Assembly (NCBI RefSeq): GCF_954871325.1
Contig: NC_088775.1
Location: 21,119,561-21,183,560, forward strand
Length of the DNA: 64,000 nt
Reading direction: 5' to 3'
Source of the DNA: Gordionus sp. m RMFG-2023
Taxonomy: Eukaryota > Nematomorpha > Gordioida > Chordodea > Parachordodidae
In this document: positions 23,225 to 35,152 of the stretch, in pieces
How positions within the stretch are numbered: position 1 is the stretch's first letter
How the letters are laid out: every line of letters begins with the position of its first letter
Program-made: the position numbers and the translations under genes
The notes under the pieces: model-generated
Databases searched by the model: none
What the model was told of the DNA's origin: nothing
The model's input: only the letters and a program-made list of their open reading frames with translations

Positions 23225-23975
23225 AATATTCGTCCTCTAGTCGACTCAATTATATATATCGTATTCATGGTCTTGAGTTGAAAGTCTACAGTAAATAAAT
23301 GTAAAAAATAGATCACAAATATCTTAATTAATAAAATTTGAAATATTCGTCCTCTAGTCGACTCACGTTCATATAAGTATAACTATTTGTCCTCTAGTCG
23401 ACTCAAGTATATAATTCCTATTTGCAACTCAAGTTGGAAGTCTAAAATAAAAAAAAAGTAATAAACAAATATCTTAATTAATAATAACTAATTTGAAATA
23501 TTCGTCCTCTAGTCGAACCAAGTTCATAGAACTATTCGTCCTCTAGTTGACTACCTAAAGTATATAATTCCTATTTAAATCTCAAGTTGGAAGTCTAAAA
23601 TAAAAAAATGTAAAAAACAGAACAAATCTTAATTATTAATAATTAATTTGAAATATTCGTCCTCTAGTCAACGACTCAAGTTTATAAAAATATTCGTTCT
23701 CTAGTCGACTCAAGTATATAGACTTGAGTTCACGATTTGAGTTCACAACTTGAGTTCACGACTTGAGTCGACTTGAGTTCACGACTTGAGTCGACTTTAG
23801 TTCACGACTTGACGACTTGAGTTCACGACTTGAGTCGACTTGAGTTCACAACTTGAGTCGACTTGAGTTCACGACTTGAGTTCATAACTCAAGTCAGTTT
23901 GGGTCAATTTTTTCGACCCAAAACTTAGACTCAGTTTTCGACTAAGTCGACTTGACAGTCGATTAACAACACTAT
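23225..23975. repeat. CTTGAGTCG minisatellite block, outside copy
   Basis: A separate, inverted relative of the block at 6275-7250. ATATTCGTCCTCTAGTCGAC units occur at about 23225-23700. They are followed by a GAGTTCACGACTTGAGTCGA array at 23725-23890, and the block ends in TTAACAACACT, the MITE-type terminus. It lies outside the palindrome in the same orientation as the right-arm remnant. Confidence 0.8.
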
Positions 23976-24689
23976 TCACACGTTTGTGGGCAAGCCGCAC
24001 GTACTTGTAGGCACAACATTTAGAAAAAAGTTTCTTAAACCTCTATAGGCTTAGTAAAAAGGAGTGGGATAAAAAAGAGCCTATACCCGAGAACTACAGT
24101 ATGATTTAATTACTTTAAAGGTGGGTGGTGGCTGATTTTAAGTTAAAATTCTTTAATGTAAATTTTGATGATTACTATCACTATTGAGATTTAATGTTCA
24201 TAGAATCTGTAAATAAATATGATATAAAGAAAAAAAATTTGCCTGAACAGTAGATATACTGTTATTTTTTTAAATTCAACCCATACAATACAGTAATCAT
24301 AGTCTATGTTCAATTTAATGTAACCATTTCAGCTTCAAAGGGAATTGAGTGGGATATTAAACAATGAATCGGAGTATTATATAATATAAATAAATTGCCG
24401 TGATTGCCATCTCGTAAAAAATAAATGTAAATAGATTATCGATTGTCATATTTTATAAAATGTAAATTGATTATATGATAATTGAAGGGTTTTTTAGGAT
24501 GCTTTTATTATTTAAAATTAGTATAAAAAGTAATATTAAGAAGGTAAAAATCAAAAGATCAAAAATTTAATTATTTAATTTATTAAATTTTTTACTTTTA
24601 ATAAAGGATTTCGTTATTATATAAAATAATTTTAAAAAATGAAATATATATGTAAAAGACAAGAGAATGGAAAAATGAAAGGGAATAAA
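23976..24689. other. AT-rich stretch, no gene seen
   Basis: No open frame, known domain or clear repeat recognised. Confidence 0.4.
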
Positions 24690-24859
24690 GGGGAATTTAA
24701 TAAGAGGAATTAAAAGGGAAAGTAAGGAAAAGAGAAAGAAAAAGAAATTTGAAAAATAAACTAAAAGAGAAAAGGGGAAAGGATAAAAAAGAAATGGAAG
24801 GGAAAGGAAAGGAAAAGGAAAAGAGAAGAAAGAGGTAATAAGAGAAATTAAATGAAAGG
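24660..24859. repeat. Purine-rich tract, left half
   Basis: Nearly pure A/G on this strand (GGAAAGGAAAAGGAAAAG style). It ends with ATGAAAGG, the left target duplication of the 11-kb hAT, and the tract resumes at 35945. Confidence 0.85.
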
Positions 24860-25576
24860 CAGTGGCGTCGCTAGGGGGTGGGGCGCGCAGAGGCTCGAGC
24901 CCCCTGAAAAGTTTGAATAGCCCCCTGAAGCAAAAAATTTTTTTTAATGGCTCCTTAATATCCCCTTGAGCTAAAAATAAATGTTTTTAATTGCCCTCTG
25001 AATAATTTCTTTTATAATTCTAATGAGTAATATATAGATTTAATTTTATTAAAAAACTAATAAGACTATCTTAATTTTTATTAAATGAATACTATTTTAA
25101 ATATTAGATTCGATTATTACATATAAATTATGCTATGTCCGCTTGCAATCAAATTCTATGTTAAAAATATAACAATAACTAAATATTAATTTAACATTAA
25201 CAGTTGAAGCTTAATTGACTTTTATTATTTAAATTAATATATAACCCTAATTAAATAAATATAATTATTTATTAATTGAAAATTAATAATTTAATATTTT
25301 AGCCGAGTTCAAAATCTCTAATCAAATATATTGATTTTTAAATTTAATTATCATGTCTCTTCCTAAAATTATTTTCAAGGTCTTAATCCAAATAAGTATA
25401 AGAGATTTATTTATAAAAAGTAAGTATACATCTATATTATAATTATCCGATGTCCTCACTACATCGTGACGTCATGTCATCGCTACGTATTTATTTTTAT
25501 TTTTTTTATTTGTTGATTTTATTTATATACTTTATACAAACAGATGAATGGAATTTAGAGAATTGATGGTGTACAC

Positions 25577-28322
25577 CAGTGACGAGGCGTCAAGTTTACT
25601 ACTAGGGAAGCAATCAAAAAATTTTATTTTATTTATTAGTCAAACCATAAAAAATTAAGATTTATAAATAAGCGGAATTCGTCTTTGTGGTCAAGTACTG
25701 AATTATAAAAGTTATTACTAGATTTTAAATTTTTCAATAATTTTTTTTCAATAGAAATCAAAGCTAGATTCGATAATCGATTTTGACTCATTCTGTTTCT
25801 ACAATAAGATTTGATTATTTTTAAAGATGAAAACCCCCGTTCTGCACTTGCTGTTGTTGCAGCCAAAGTTAAAATGAATTTGCATAATTTAAAAAACTCT
25901 TTAAAACTTTTCATCAAATCGGTATTAATTAAAAATTCAAGTATTTCATAAACATTTTTTCTCTTTCTAAATTCATCGTCGGTTTCCAGCTTGTGTAAGT
26001 CGAAAAATTGAGAATAAGTGTCATTTAAATTGTCTAATAAATATTTTGGGAAATTTTGATTAAATATTTGAAATTTACTAATATCTAACAATTCGACGAA
26101 TTTGATATTTTTTAATATCAAACCGAAAATCAATTTCATTGATTATAGTATCTATTATTTTAATTATCAAATTTTTATAAAATTCTCTTGTATTAGGCAA
26201 TCCGGATCTATTATGTTTTTTATCTAAATTGTCTTCAATATTTTCCTTTACATTTAAATTTCTCCAAAAAACATCAAAGTTTTCTATGCTAGATTTAACT
26301 GAATTTCTGAAATCGTAAATACTTTTAAGACAATATGATACATCGTTAATTTTAGTTTTAAGTATATCAAATAATAAATCAGATTCTGGAAAAACCTCTT
26401 GAAAAAAATATAACAAAATCAGAAAATTTGCATCATTTAATATATTTAAATAGCCACGAGATGTTATTAGAACATCATTATCCCAAACAATATCAGATTC
26501 TTCATCAATCATACTTTCAAAAAAAACGACTAGATCCTTTAAATAATTGAAAACTGTTTGAACCAGCCGACCATTGTATTCCCATCTTGTTGGGGCTACT
26601 CGTGGTAATCTTTTTTTAACATATTTATTAAATTCTGCTGTACGCTTAGATGATGTACTAAAAAAACTGGCTAAACCAGATAAAGTTGCAAAAAAACCTT
26701 ACATTCTTTAATTTTGCTGCAAGATTTTGATAATATAAGATTTAACTTGTGGGCAAAACAATGAATATAAAGTGCAGAAGGATTGACGTCTCTAATTTTT
26801 GCTTGCAGTCCATGTGAATCACCTGACATAACAGCTGCGCCATCGTAACTTTGATCTATCAATTTTTTCATAATTTTCTTATCATTCAAAAATTTAATGA
26901 CAAATTTTGATAAAGAATTAGCATCACGATGCATTGTAACATCAAAGAATTCAATAAATCTTTCATATAATGTCCCGTTATTTAAAACATATCGAAGAAC
27001 TACAGCCAGTTGGGATTTATTATTTATATCAATTGTTTCATCTAATATTATTGTTATAAATTCCGTTTCTCCCAATTCATCTAATATTTTTTGGTGTAAG
27101 ACATATGAAATGGAATTAATTAAATCATTTTGGATATCACTTGATAGTCCAATAAAAGTTGTACTATTTTCTAAATGATGTTTTAATAGCAAATTTTCTT
27201 CCGCGAGTAAATAAATTAATTCAATATAATTTCCTCTATTTACTGAATTAGGTGATTCATCATCACCACGGAATGCGAGCTGCTGAACTCCAAGAAAACA
27301 TATAAAATTAACTAAAATTTTCAATATTTCTCTATTTGATTTAACTTTCGAATTATGCTGTTCGATTGATATTTTGCGTATCGAATCTATCATATTTTAA
27401 ATACGAATTTCGCCAAATGTTTTTAATTGAATCATCGACTGCAAATGAGCTGTTGATTCTTCATGTCGTTTAACTGCCTTTGAAAAATTATTCATATCCG
27501 AAAATCCTCTATCATTCCAAACATATTTTTCCTTTGGGAATAATAAGCATGACCAACAATATAGAGAATTAGAAAATTCACATCCAGTGAGCCATTCATA
27601 TTTATCATATTTATCGATAGAAAAATTACGAATGCAAGATTTTATTTCTTTTTTTAAATTTCTTAAAATTGGCTTTGGTCTTCCTTTTTCAATAATTAAT
27701 TTTTTGGTATCAAAATTTCTTGAGCTAAATGATAATATTAATAAATTTTCAATAATACAATTACAATTATTAAACATTAATTTAAAGAAAAAAAAATTTT
27801 TTTTTAAATTTAATATAAAAAATTTATTTTTCTTTTATAAAAGAATAAGCAATTTTTTATTTGCTTCCCCAATGCTTATTTTTTAATCGTAAAATTAAAC
27901 AATATCATAACATGATTTTCTATTTATTTATTGAAAAAATAAGCAATATTAGATTTGCTTCCCTCTTGTAAATTTTTTTTAACGTAATAAAAAAATTACA
28001 CCAAAAAAATATCGTTTGAATCATGATTTATTAGTATATTTATTATAGGAAAATAAGCAATATTAAATTTGCTTCCATCATTTTTTAACATAGTAAATAT
28101 AATAGTAAATTTTTTTACGTAGTAATCAACGTAAATTTTTTATCGTAGTAAAATATTATAAATCTTTTTAACGTTATAAAAAATATATTAATTATTTTAA
28201 GGAAGTAATTTTATTTTTTTTTAGCATAGTATAAAGATTATATTTAGTTTATCTAAGAATTTTGTAAAAAAAATTTCAAGGGAAACAATGCTTCCCTTGC
28301 TTCCATGGACGCTTCGTCCCTG
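25577..28322 (-). mobile_element. ZMYM-type hAT element
   Basis: 2746-bp element with inverted ends CAGTGACGAGGCGTC and GACGCTTCGTCCCTG (two mismatches in 15). Exact 8-bp duplications GTGTACAC flank it (25569-25576 and 28323-28330). One gene reads leftward. The word GGGAAGCAA, or its inverse TTGCTTCCC, recurs near 25605, 27865, 27955, 28070 and 28290-28305, a likely subterminal transposase site. The surrounding Helitron sequence is collinear with 57000-57190 across the duplication, confirming a clean insertion. Confidence 0.95.
25636..27777 (-). pseudogene. TTF/ZMYM1-like hAT transposase
   Basis: Single-exon gene for a ZMYM1-like hAT transposase of about 710 residues. Domains in order: a TTF-type zinc finger (YCWSCLLFPKEK, then the RHEESTAHLQ helix); a DUF4371/RNase-H core with LDETIDINNKSQLAVVLRYV, YDGAAVMSG and IHCFAHKLNLIL; an insertion region; and the C-terminal dimerisation domain (TTASAERGFSSLKIIKS). 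Breaks I can see are one in-frame TAA at 27397-27399 just before MIDSIRKIS, a one-base frameshift in the T-run near 26695, and another near 26110. Apart from these the reading is continuous, so inactivation looks recent. The gene fills most of the element. Confidence 0.9.
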
Positions 28323-28740
28323 GTGTACACATACCTAACATGAATTGAGAGATTTGAAAAATCATCTTTGAATTGATATAAACAATATTCCCTCAACTTT
28401 CCAAATATGAATGAAATAAATGATGTGAATAAAAAGATTCAATATTTGACTTAATCCTTTCTTTATTTTTTAGATTACCTTATCAATTTTCATCTCATAT
28501 TATCAATTACACATTAATGAAATCTCTACAAGATACTCAACTTGTATATTTATTTTGAACATACTCACAATTTTTGTCAGTACTTACATTACAACTTTTT
28601 ATACTCATATTTTTCTTTCATAACCAATAATTAAGAAGATAATCAAGTATATTTAAATATTCTTATCCTAACTTATTTATAATCTCCAATCCTTATAAAT
28701 AACTCTTTCTTTATTTTTTTACCATCCCTTAATGAATTTA

Positions 28741-30850
28741 TTTATCACTAAATTTTATTATCTCATTCTTTTCTTTCTATCTCTATTATCTATTAACCAC
28801 TATTTCTCAAAACCTTATCAATTCCTTTAACTTAATTTTTATTATTATTGTATTATAATAATTTATACCTTCTTTTTCCCCCCTTTTTTAATCTTATTTT
28901 TTAATTACCTTACAATTAATTAATCTTAATACTAATAATATTACATTCATGATGTTATTTTTTAACTTTTAGAATATCATAATAGGCTTGAGAAGTCCCC
29001 CAAAATTTTTTTTTGACGATAGCCCTCCAACTACTAGAAATATGCATCTAATATTGAACCATCTACCGGTTTTACATTATTTTAATGTTTGTTTAATTTC
29101 AACAATAGTTTATTTATATTTTTGCCTGATTTCTTTATTTGTCTAGGCTAACCCTAATCCCTCGCATTGCTACAAAACATGATGAATCTATTATTAAAGA
29201 TAAGCAAAGAAAATAATGACGATTAAAGAAACGCCTTACCCGTTCTAGAGTTACTGGTAGACAAAATAATAAAGAACTACGCTTGAAATGAACTCATCTA
29301 AAGGTTTATTTAGTTTTTTTTTTATCTTATGTCTTATATCTATGTTTATTTTATTTTCACCCAGTTGACCAAATGATATTTCTATCACCACTACCACAAT
29401 CCCTATGCCACCTCCACCTATTTTTTAACAAATATAAACATTTTTATTTATCACTAAATTTTATTATCTCATTCTTTTCTTTCTATCTCTATTATCTATT
29501 AACCACTATTTCTCAAAACTTTATCAATTCCTTTAATTTAATTTTTATTATTTTTATAATATAATAATTTATACCTTCTTTTCCCCCCTTTTTTAATCTT
29601 ATATTTTAATTACCTTAGAATTAAATAAACTTAGTCTTAATAACATTACATTCATCATGTTATTTTTTAACTTTTAGAATATCATAATAGGCTTGATAAA
29701 TCCCCTAAAAAAATTTTTTGATGATAGCCCTCAAACTATTAGAAATATGCATCTAATATTGACCCATCTACCAGTTTTACATATTTTAATGTTTGTTTAA
29801 TTTCAACAATAGTTTATTTATATTTTTGCCTGATTTCTTTATTTGTCTAGGCTAACCCTAATCCCTCACATTGCTACAAAACATGATGAATCTATCATTA
29901 AAGATAAGCAAAGAAAATAATGACGATTAAACAAACGCCTTACCCGTTCTAGAGTTACTGGTAGACAAAATAATAAAGAACTACGCTTGAAACGAACTCA
30001 TCTGGAGGTTTATTTTGTTTTTTTTATCTTATGTTTTTTATCTAATGTTTTATATATTATTTTATTTTCACCCAGTTCTCCAAATGATATTTCTATCACC
30101 ACTACCACAATCTTTATGCCACCTCCACCTATTTTTTAACAAATATAAACATTTTTATTTATCACTAAATTTTATTATCTCATTCTTTTCTTTCAATCTC
30201 TATTATCTATTAACCACTATTTCTCAAAACCTTATCAATTCCTTTAATTTAATTTAATTTTTATTATTTTTATAATATAATAATTTATACCTTCTTTTTT
30301 CCCCCTTTTTTAATCTTATTTTTTTAGTACCTTACAATTAATTAAACTTAATCTTAATAACATTACATTCATCATGTTATTTTTTAACTTTTAAAATATC
30401 ATAATAGGCTTGATAAGTCCCCCAAAAATTTTTTTTCATGATAGCCCTCCAACTACTAGAAATATGCATCTAATATTGACCCATCTACCAGTTACATTAT
30501 TTTAATGTTTGTTTAATTTCAACAATAGTTTATTTATATTTTTGCCTGATTTCTTTATTTGTCTGCTAACCCTAATCCCTCACATTGCTACAAAACATGA
30601 TGAATCTATTATTAAAGATAAGCAAAGAAAATAATGACGTTAAACAAACGCCTTACCCGTTCTAGAGTTACTGGTAGAAAAAATAATAAAGAACTACGCT
30701 TGAAATGAACTCATCTGGAGGTTTATTTTTTTCTTATCTTATGTTTTATATCTATGTTTATTTTATTTTCATCCAGTTCTCCAAATGATATTTCTATCAC
30801 CACTACCACAATCCCTATGCCACCTCCGCCTATTTTTTAACAAATATAAA
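28741..30850 (+). repeat. Three tandem ~705-bp Helitron leader units
   Basis: The unit starts at TTTATCACTAAATTTTATTA, at 28741, 29447 and 30158 (spacing 706 and 711; the third is about 693). Each unit includes the GGCTAACCCTAATCCCTC and ACGCCTTACCCGTTCTAGAG words found upstream of the RepHel gene. Each ends with ATGCCACCTCCACCTATTTT, which matches the first codons of that gene in Helitron 2 (48684 region, inverted). So the 5' leader plus start codon of the Helitron gene has been triplicated. The open frames in it are not genes. Confidence 0.85.
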
Positions 30851-30857
30851 CATTTAA

Positions 30858-31240
30858 TTCTGTACTAGCATTCATTTCACAGGAGTTAATATAAAGATTA
30901 CTTTATCCGATTCTCTGAGAAACTTTCATGAATATTTAGAGGAATGTTCAAACTTGAATGTACAGTACAGCCAATTTCATTAACTTTAATGAAAAAATAA
31001 GCAGTAGTTCTGTCGTGGCTTTTATAACAATACTTACGACCGTTTTATGGTTGAGTTAACATTGTCGTTCAGGATTCTATTTTAGAAGGGGATACCAATG
31101 CTGACATTGACAGAATTATCGTTTTGCGTTCTTCTTTTACCAGTATCCCAAGGCATAGACATATCATCTTTATCCGGACGCAATGTGTTTTGTACACTGC
31201 TATGTTAATCGGTCATTATTTTCATCTACAACCCTAAATG
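30858..31240 (-). pseudogene. Scrambled Helitron RepHel fragments
   Basis: Short pieces match non-adjacent parts of the RepHel gene. About 30925-30985 matches 45690-45750. About 31003-31045 matches 46838-46880. About 31050-31075 matches 45440-45475. They lie in the same strand orientation as the gene at 44581-48684, opposite to the Helitron ends around them, so this copy was rearranged. No protein can be read. Confidence 0.6.
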
Positions 31241-31769
31241 ATATAAAATTATATATTAATTATTTCCTCTCCAGACGACCCCCCAGATTTATTTTGTCAC
31301 TTTTTTTTATCAAAAATTAAAATGTCATCAAGGATTTGCTCTTAATTTTATCAAATACATAATAAATAATCCTCATTATTTTTTAAAAAAATTATCCTAA
31401 ATTTATATGTCAACAAAAAAAAATATCTTAAAAAATATATAAATAATTTGCATATAAGTTTCATTAGTGTTTAATGGCATTTTTTAAATTTAATTAGACA
31501 GAATTTTTTTTACTTAATATAAAAAAATATATATCCCTTATCAAATTCTTTGACAAATAATTTCAGAAATGCAAGACATACATTAAATTTATCTGAAAAA
31601 CAACAATAACCTTATATAATAAACAACATATTTTTTAGATATAATTTTAATTGATCATATTACAAAAAAGTATAAGAGTCGGTTATTTTAATTTTATTTG
31701 TCATGATTCTCTAATAAGTAGTTGCCCCAATGACATTAATACTATAGACTGCCGATTAATATATTTGAA

Positions 31770-31860
31770 GTGGCAAAAATTGAAGTGACTGGTGACCATT
31801 TTGTGTTTGTATCTTTTACGAAAGAACCGTATGATAATTTCATAAATTTCAGGTATATTT
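31770..31860 (+). pseudogene. Exon-like segment inside P element end (left)
   Basis: Open segment starting MAKIEVTGDHFVFVSF, ending before GTATATTTTT, a possible donor. An almost identical inverted copy lies at about 33785-33874. It may be a P transposase exon caught in both long inverted arms. No family was recognised from this piece alone. Confidence 0.35.
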
Positions 31861-31951
31861 TTATTATGTTTATATTTATAATATATATATATATTCTAAT
31901 TAAACACCAATTTATTATTTACCTTATATATTATAGTATATATAAATCAAA

Positions 31952-32277
31952 TAAAGGTCACTACTGAATATGAAGAAAAGAAAGTTAGATGTGATATCTG
32001 TTTACATTCCCTAATTGATAATTCCGCAAACGACAATAATTATACATTAATAAAAATTAAGAATTATGGTGGATTGATAATACCATCCCAAAGCGTGTCA
32101 AATTTATGCAAAATAACAGAGAGCTCATTCAGGGCTTTTGAAAAAGTAAATGAAATAACCAAAAGGCATGCTGTTAAAAAAATAGAATGTCTAATATTGT
32201 CAAAAATATTAGGCACAAATATCCTTAGTGACCTGCAAGATCATATGTTTGATCAAGAGGCAGGGTTAAGTCATTAA
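31952..32277 (+). pseudogene. P/THAP9-type transposase C-terminal exon
   Basis: After a likely acceptor near 31950 it reads VTTEYEEKKVRCDICLHSL, then LIKIKNYGGLIIPSQSV and ESSFRAFEKV. This pattern (a CxxC followed by GGL.xPS) is typical of the C-terminal end of THAP9/P-type transposases. It ends at TAA 32275-32277. It is on the opposite strand to the THAP exon at 33270, so the two pieces can no longer belong to one transcript. Confidence 0.7.
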
Positions 32278-32485
32278 CAAAAATTACAATTAAATATCAG
32301 GCAAAAACTAAACAAGGCTGTACTTTTTCAAGGACAATAAACCAAGTAATGTAAAAATATGTTATTTAACTTAAATATTTATAGGTGAAGAACAAATTAT
32401 AAGAAAATTTCTAATGACTTTATTGGTTATAATAAATTAATTTTATTAGACATAAATATAACATATATATATTATTTGTATTTAT

Positions 32486-32899
32486 CAGAGTTGTACAAAA
32501 GATCTTCTTTGAAGATTTTTGAGCGAGATCTAGCTCAAAAATTTGAGCAAGATCTTTGAAGATCGTAAAATTTGAAGATCTTTTATTTTTTAAAAATTTT
32601 GTGTAACGATTTTCAAAGATCTTCATGATATTTATTTTTTTACCCCTTTATTAAAAGCCCAGATGTTTTTCAATTTTCATCAAGGCAGGAGGAGAGGTAT
32701 AAAACATAAAAGAAATATCATATTAATAAAATTAAAAAACATCTGGGCTTTTAATAAAGGGGTAAAAAAATAAATATCATGAAGATCTTTGAAGATCGTT
32801 ACACAAAATTTTTAAAAAATAAAAGATCTTCAAATTTTACGATCTTCAAAGATCTAGATCTTTGAAGATCTTTTTATTTTGAGCAAATGTACAACTCTG
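32486..32899. mobile_element. Palindromic MITE rich in GATCTTCAAAGATC
   Basis: 414-bp near-perfect palindrome with ends CAGAGTTGTACA and TGTACAACTCTG. The arms (32486-32660 and 32725-32899) are full of AGATCTTTGAAGATC words, separated by a short loop near 32665-32720. The 8 bases on each side (GTATTTAT and GTAATTTA) agree only partly, so the duplication is decayed. The CAGAG end suggests a hAT-mobilised MITE. It is inserted inside the P element. Confidence 0.85.
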
Positions 32900-33269
32900 G
32901 TAATTTATTATTGATTTATAAGATTAATATTTTATTTTCGCGATACATATTAATTATAATAATACAATTATTTTATTTGATGTAAATATAACATAATATA
33001 TATTATTTGTATTTTACATGAAATATATTTACATTATTGATTTTTATTCTTTAGTGAATTAAATTTAAATAAAGAAATATATTTAGAAATGGATAGTTTA
33101 TATTTATTAAGGAATAACATAATTATAAGCAAAAATAAAACATAAAAGACATAAGACATAAATTATAAAAAAATAGAAATCTAGAATTGATTTCTATAAA
33201 AAAAAATATTCATGTATTTTTGAATTAATCTGGCTTCTAGGAAACCTGCATGTTATAATTTATTATTCA

Positions 33270-33485
33270 TTATTTTGTTACTTTTAGAAGATGTTTTGGA
33301 AATTTAAAAATTGATGGTATTGCTCCCTCTCTTAATTGAACATGATTTGTAACAGATGGAATAAATGAATCTGATGTAAAATGCTTTGAACATAATTTAC
33401 TATATTTTGTTACATTGAAGTTCTCTCTCTTCACAGCATGGGTCCACTTTTGTAATAATATTTTATCTTTCATAGGAAATCTGCC
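33270..33485 (-). pseudogene. THAP zinc-finger exon
   Basis: Encodes most of a THAP DNA-binding domain. FPMKDKILLQKWTHAVKRE gives the FP and conserved Trp. KLCSKHFTSDSF gives the C-x2-H zinc pair. GAIPSIFKFP is the closing AVPTIF-like motif. The N-terminal C-x-C pair would lie in an upstream exon that I cannot find. In this family the THAP finger binds the element ends. No continuous transposase follows. Confidence 0.8.
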
Positions 33486-34919
33486 ATAAATAATTTTTAC
33501 AATAGAATAATTATTGAGATATCATACTTATGAAAGGAAATTTTGCTTCCTCAGCAATATACTACCATTTTAAATCTTTTAGTAATTAAAAAATATTAAA
33601 TTGAATTCTTATAAAAGATATTCATTATTAAATAATAAATTGCAAATGTTAATAAAGAGCAGAAATATTTCAAGTAAAATATTCAGTAGTGACCTTTATT
33701 TGATTCATATTTACTATAATACATAAGGTAATTAATAAATTGGTGTTTAATTAGAATATATATATATATTATAAATATAAACATAATAAACCTGAAATTT
33801 ATGATATTATCATATGCTTCTTTCGTAAAAGATACAAACACAAAATGGCCACCAGTCACTTCAATTTTTGCCACTTCAAATTTGATTTTAGCATTACGAT
33901 CGGCAGTCTATAGTATTAATGTCATTGAGTTGCCCAGGCCTTCCCAGTTTCCCTTAATACGGAATTTACATGTTTTTTTTTCCATATTAGACTAATTGGT
34001 AAATCAGATATTTCCCGTTATGTGATGATATTAAAAATTTAACTATCTCCGAGGCGGGAAAAATTTTCAAAATTATAATGGGTAGGACGAGGTTTGGAAT
34101 CTCAAAATTAATATTAGCTTGCACCTGACTTGGGAATATCTTTTACAAATTATTAAGAGTTGAGCTGGGCTTGATAAACTTTTTTATAATTATAAGATCT
34201 TGGATGCTTCCTAATATTGTGAGCTTGAACCTGGCATGACATCTATCGTAAAAAATGAATAAAAATCTCATTTCCCGTCATTTTTGACGAGCTTTCTACT
34301 AGTATAGTTTATAATCCTCTGTTATATATAATTTTTTATAGAATATTAGGTAAAATGCCACTTTTACAGACATATCTGACAGTTATATAATATATTACAG
34401 TTAATATTTTTAAAATTTTACTAATAAAGGCTTTTGATAATAAATATAAGTAACAATTTGCTTACAAATATTTTACGCCATCTATTTATTTACAATATAA
34501 TTAATTTTAAACATATTATTATTCATCCCACAATGGATGTAATAAATTAGATATCTTTTCTTCTCTTTTTTACGTGTTTTTAGGAAAGCTATTTTTTTCT
34601 TCTTCGGAATATAGATTTGCGTTAAATTTTTAATACGAATATATTTTTGATATTATTACAAACTACTATTATTTTAAGATATAATATACCAACTAGAGAT
34701 GGTCCGACAATAATATATAAATCTTAATTGCTTTCATGATATCACTCTGGTTCTTATTTTGTAGTTACAAAATGTTTCCTTTCTAATATGATTTTTGCCG
34801 TGTAAATAGGCTTCAATATATTTGCATAATTTCTTCTAAAGGTTTTTAGTGTTTTTGTATTATCAATTTATCTAACAGAATAAATTCTGATATGTGTTAC
34901 CATCTTGAGTGTAATGGCT

Positions 34920-35140
34920 AGTGTTGTTAAACGGCTCGTTTTGAGCCGATTTTTAAAAACGGCTAACTCGCTATTTCACCCAGAATAATATAACTTAAGC
35001 CTGAGAATTTTGCTTGTAGAAGGAACCAAGGTTAGGACATCTATTAGAGAAATCTCAAGGCTTGGGCTAAATTTTTCAGGCTAAAATATCGAGTTAGCCG
35101 TTCTTAAAAATCGGCTCAAAATGAGCCGTTTAACAACACT
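34920..35140. mobile_element. MITE with AGTGTTGTTAAACGGCTC ends
   Basis: 221-bp element with perfect inverted ends (AGTGTTGTTAAACGGCTC and inverse) and further inverted GAGCCGATTTTT/AAAAATCGGCTC words. Direct repeats GTAATGGCT flank it (34911-34919 and 35142-35150, extendable to 11 bases). A duplication of about 9 bases would fit a Mutator-like origin. The same termini occur at 12-261, 6275 and 23975. Confidence 0.88.
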
Positions 35141-35152
35141 AGTAATGGCTAG

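Larger units (their letters stand above)
31728..33927. mobile_element. P-superfamily (THAP) element
   Basis: 2200-bp element with exact 8-bp duplications AGTTGCCC (31720-31727 and 33928-33935). The inverted ends are perfect over at least 28 bases, starting CAATGACATTAATACTATAG. The inverted similarity continues for about 250 bases (31728-31975 against 33670-33927). The interrupted Helitron sequence is whole at 41500-41530, confirming the insertion. It carries pieces of a THAP/P transposase on opposite strands and a MITE between them. Confidence 0.93.
25431..34302 (+). mobile_element. Helitron copy 1 (plus), non-autonomous, scrambled
   Basis: The 5' end is TCTATATTATAATTATCCGA after an A. The 3' end is a CCCGTCATTTTTGACG stem-loop, then a short spacer and CTACTAG at 34302 before a T. 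This is the Helitron pattern: A/T insertion site, no duplication, 3' hairpin, CTRR-type end. The same two ends bound the minus-strand Helitron at 41160-57200. It contains no usable RepHel gene, only short scrambled pieces around 30860-31230 that match 45690-46880. Inserted inside are a hAT (25577-28322) and a P element (31728-33927). The subterminal CCGATGTCCTCACTACATCG and GTGACGTCATGTCATCG words are shared with the other copy. Confidence 0.85.

Noticed and set aside
29373-30257. Two near-identical 60-80 residue open frames (MIFLSPLPQS)
   Set aside because: They lie in the tandem Helitron leader units and arise from AT-rich non-coding sequence.
28741-30850. Direct repeats as LTRs
   Set aside because: Three equal tandem units with no primer site, polypurine run or target duplication; they match the Helitron leader.
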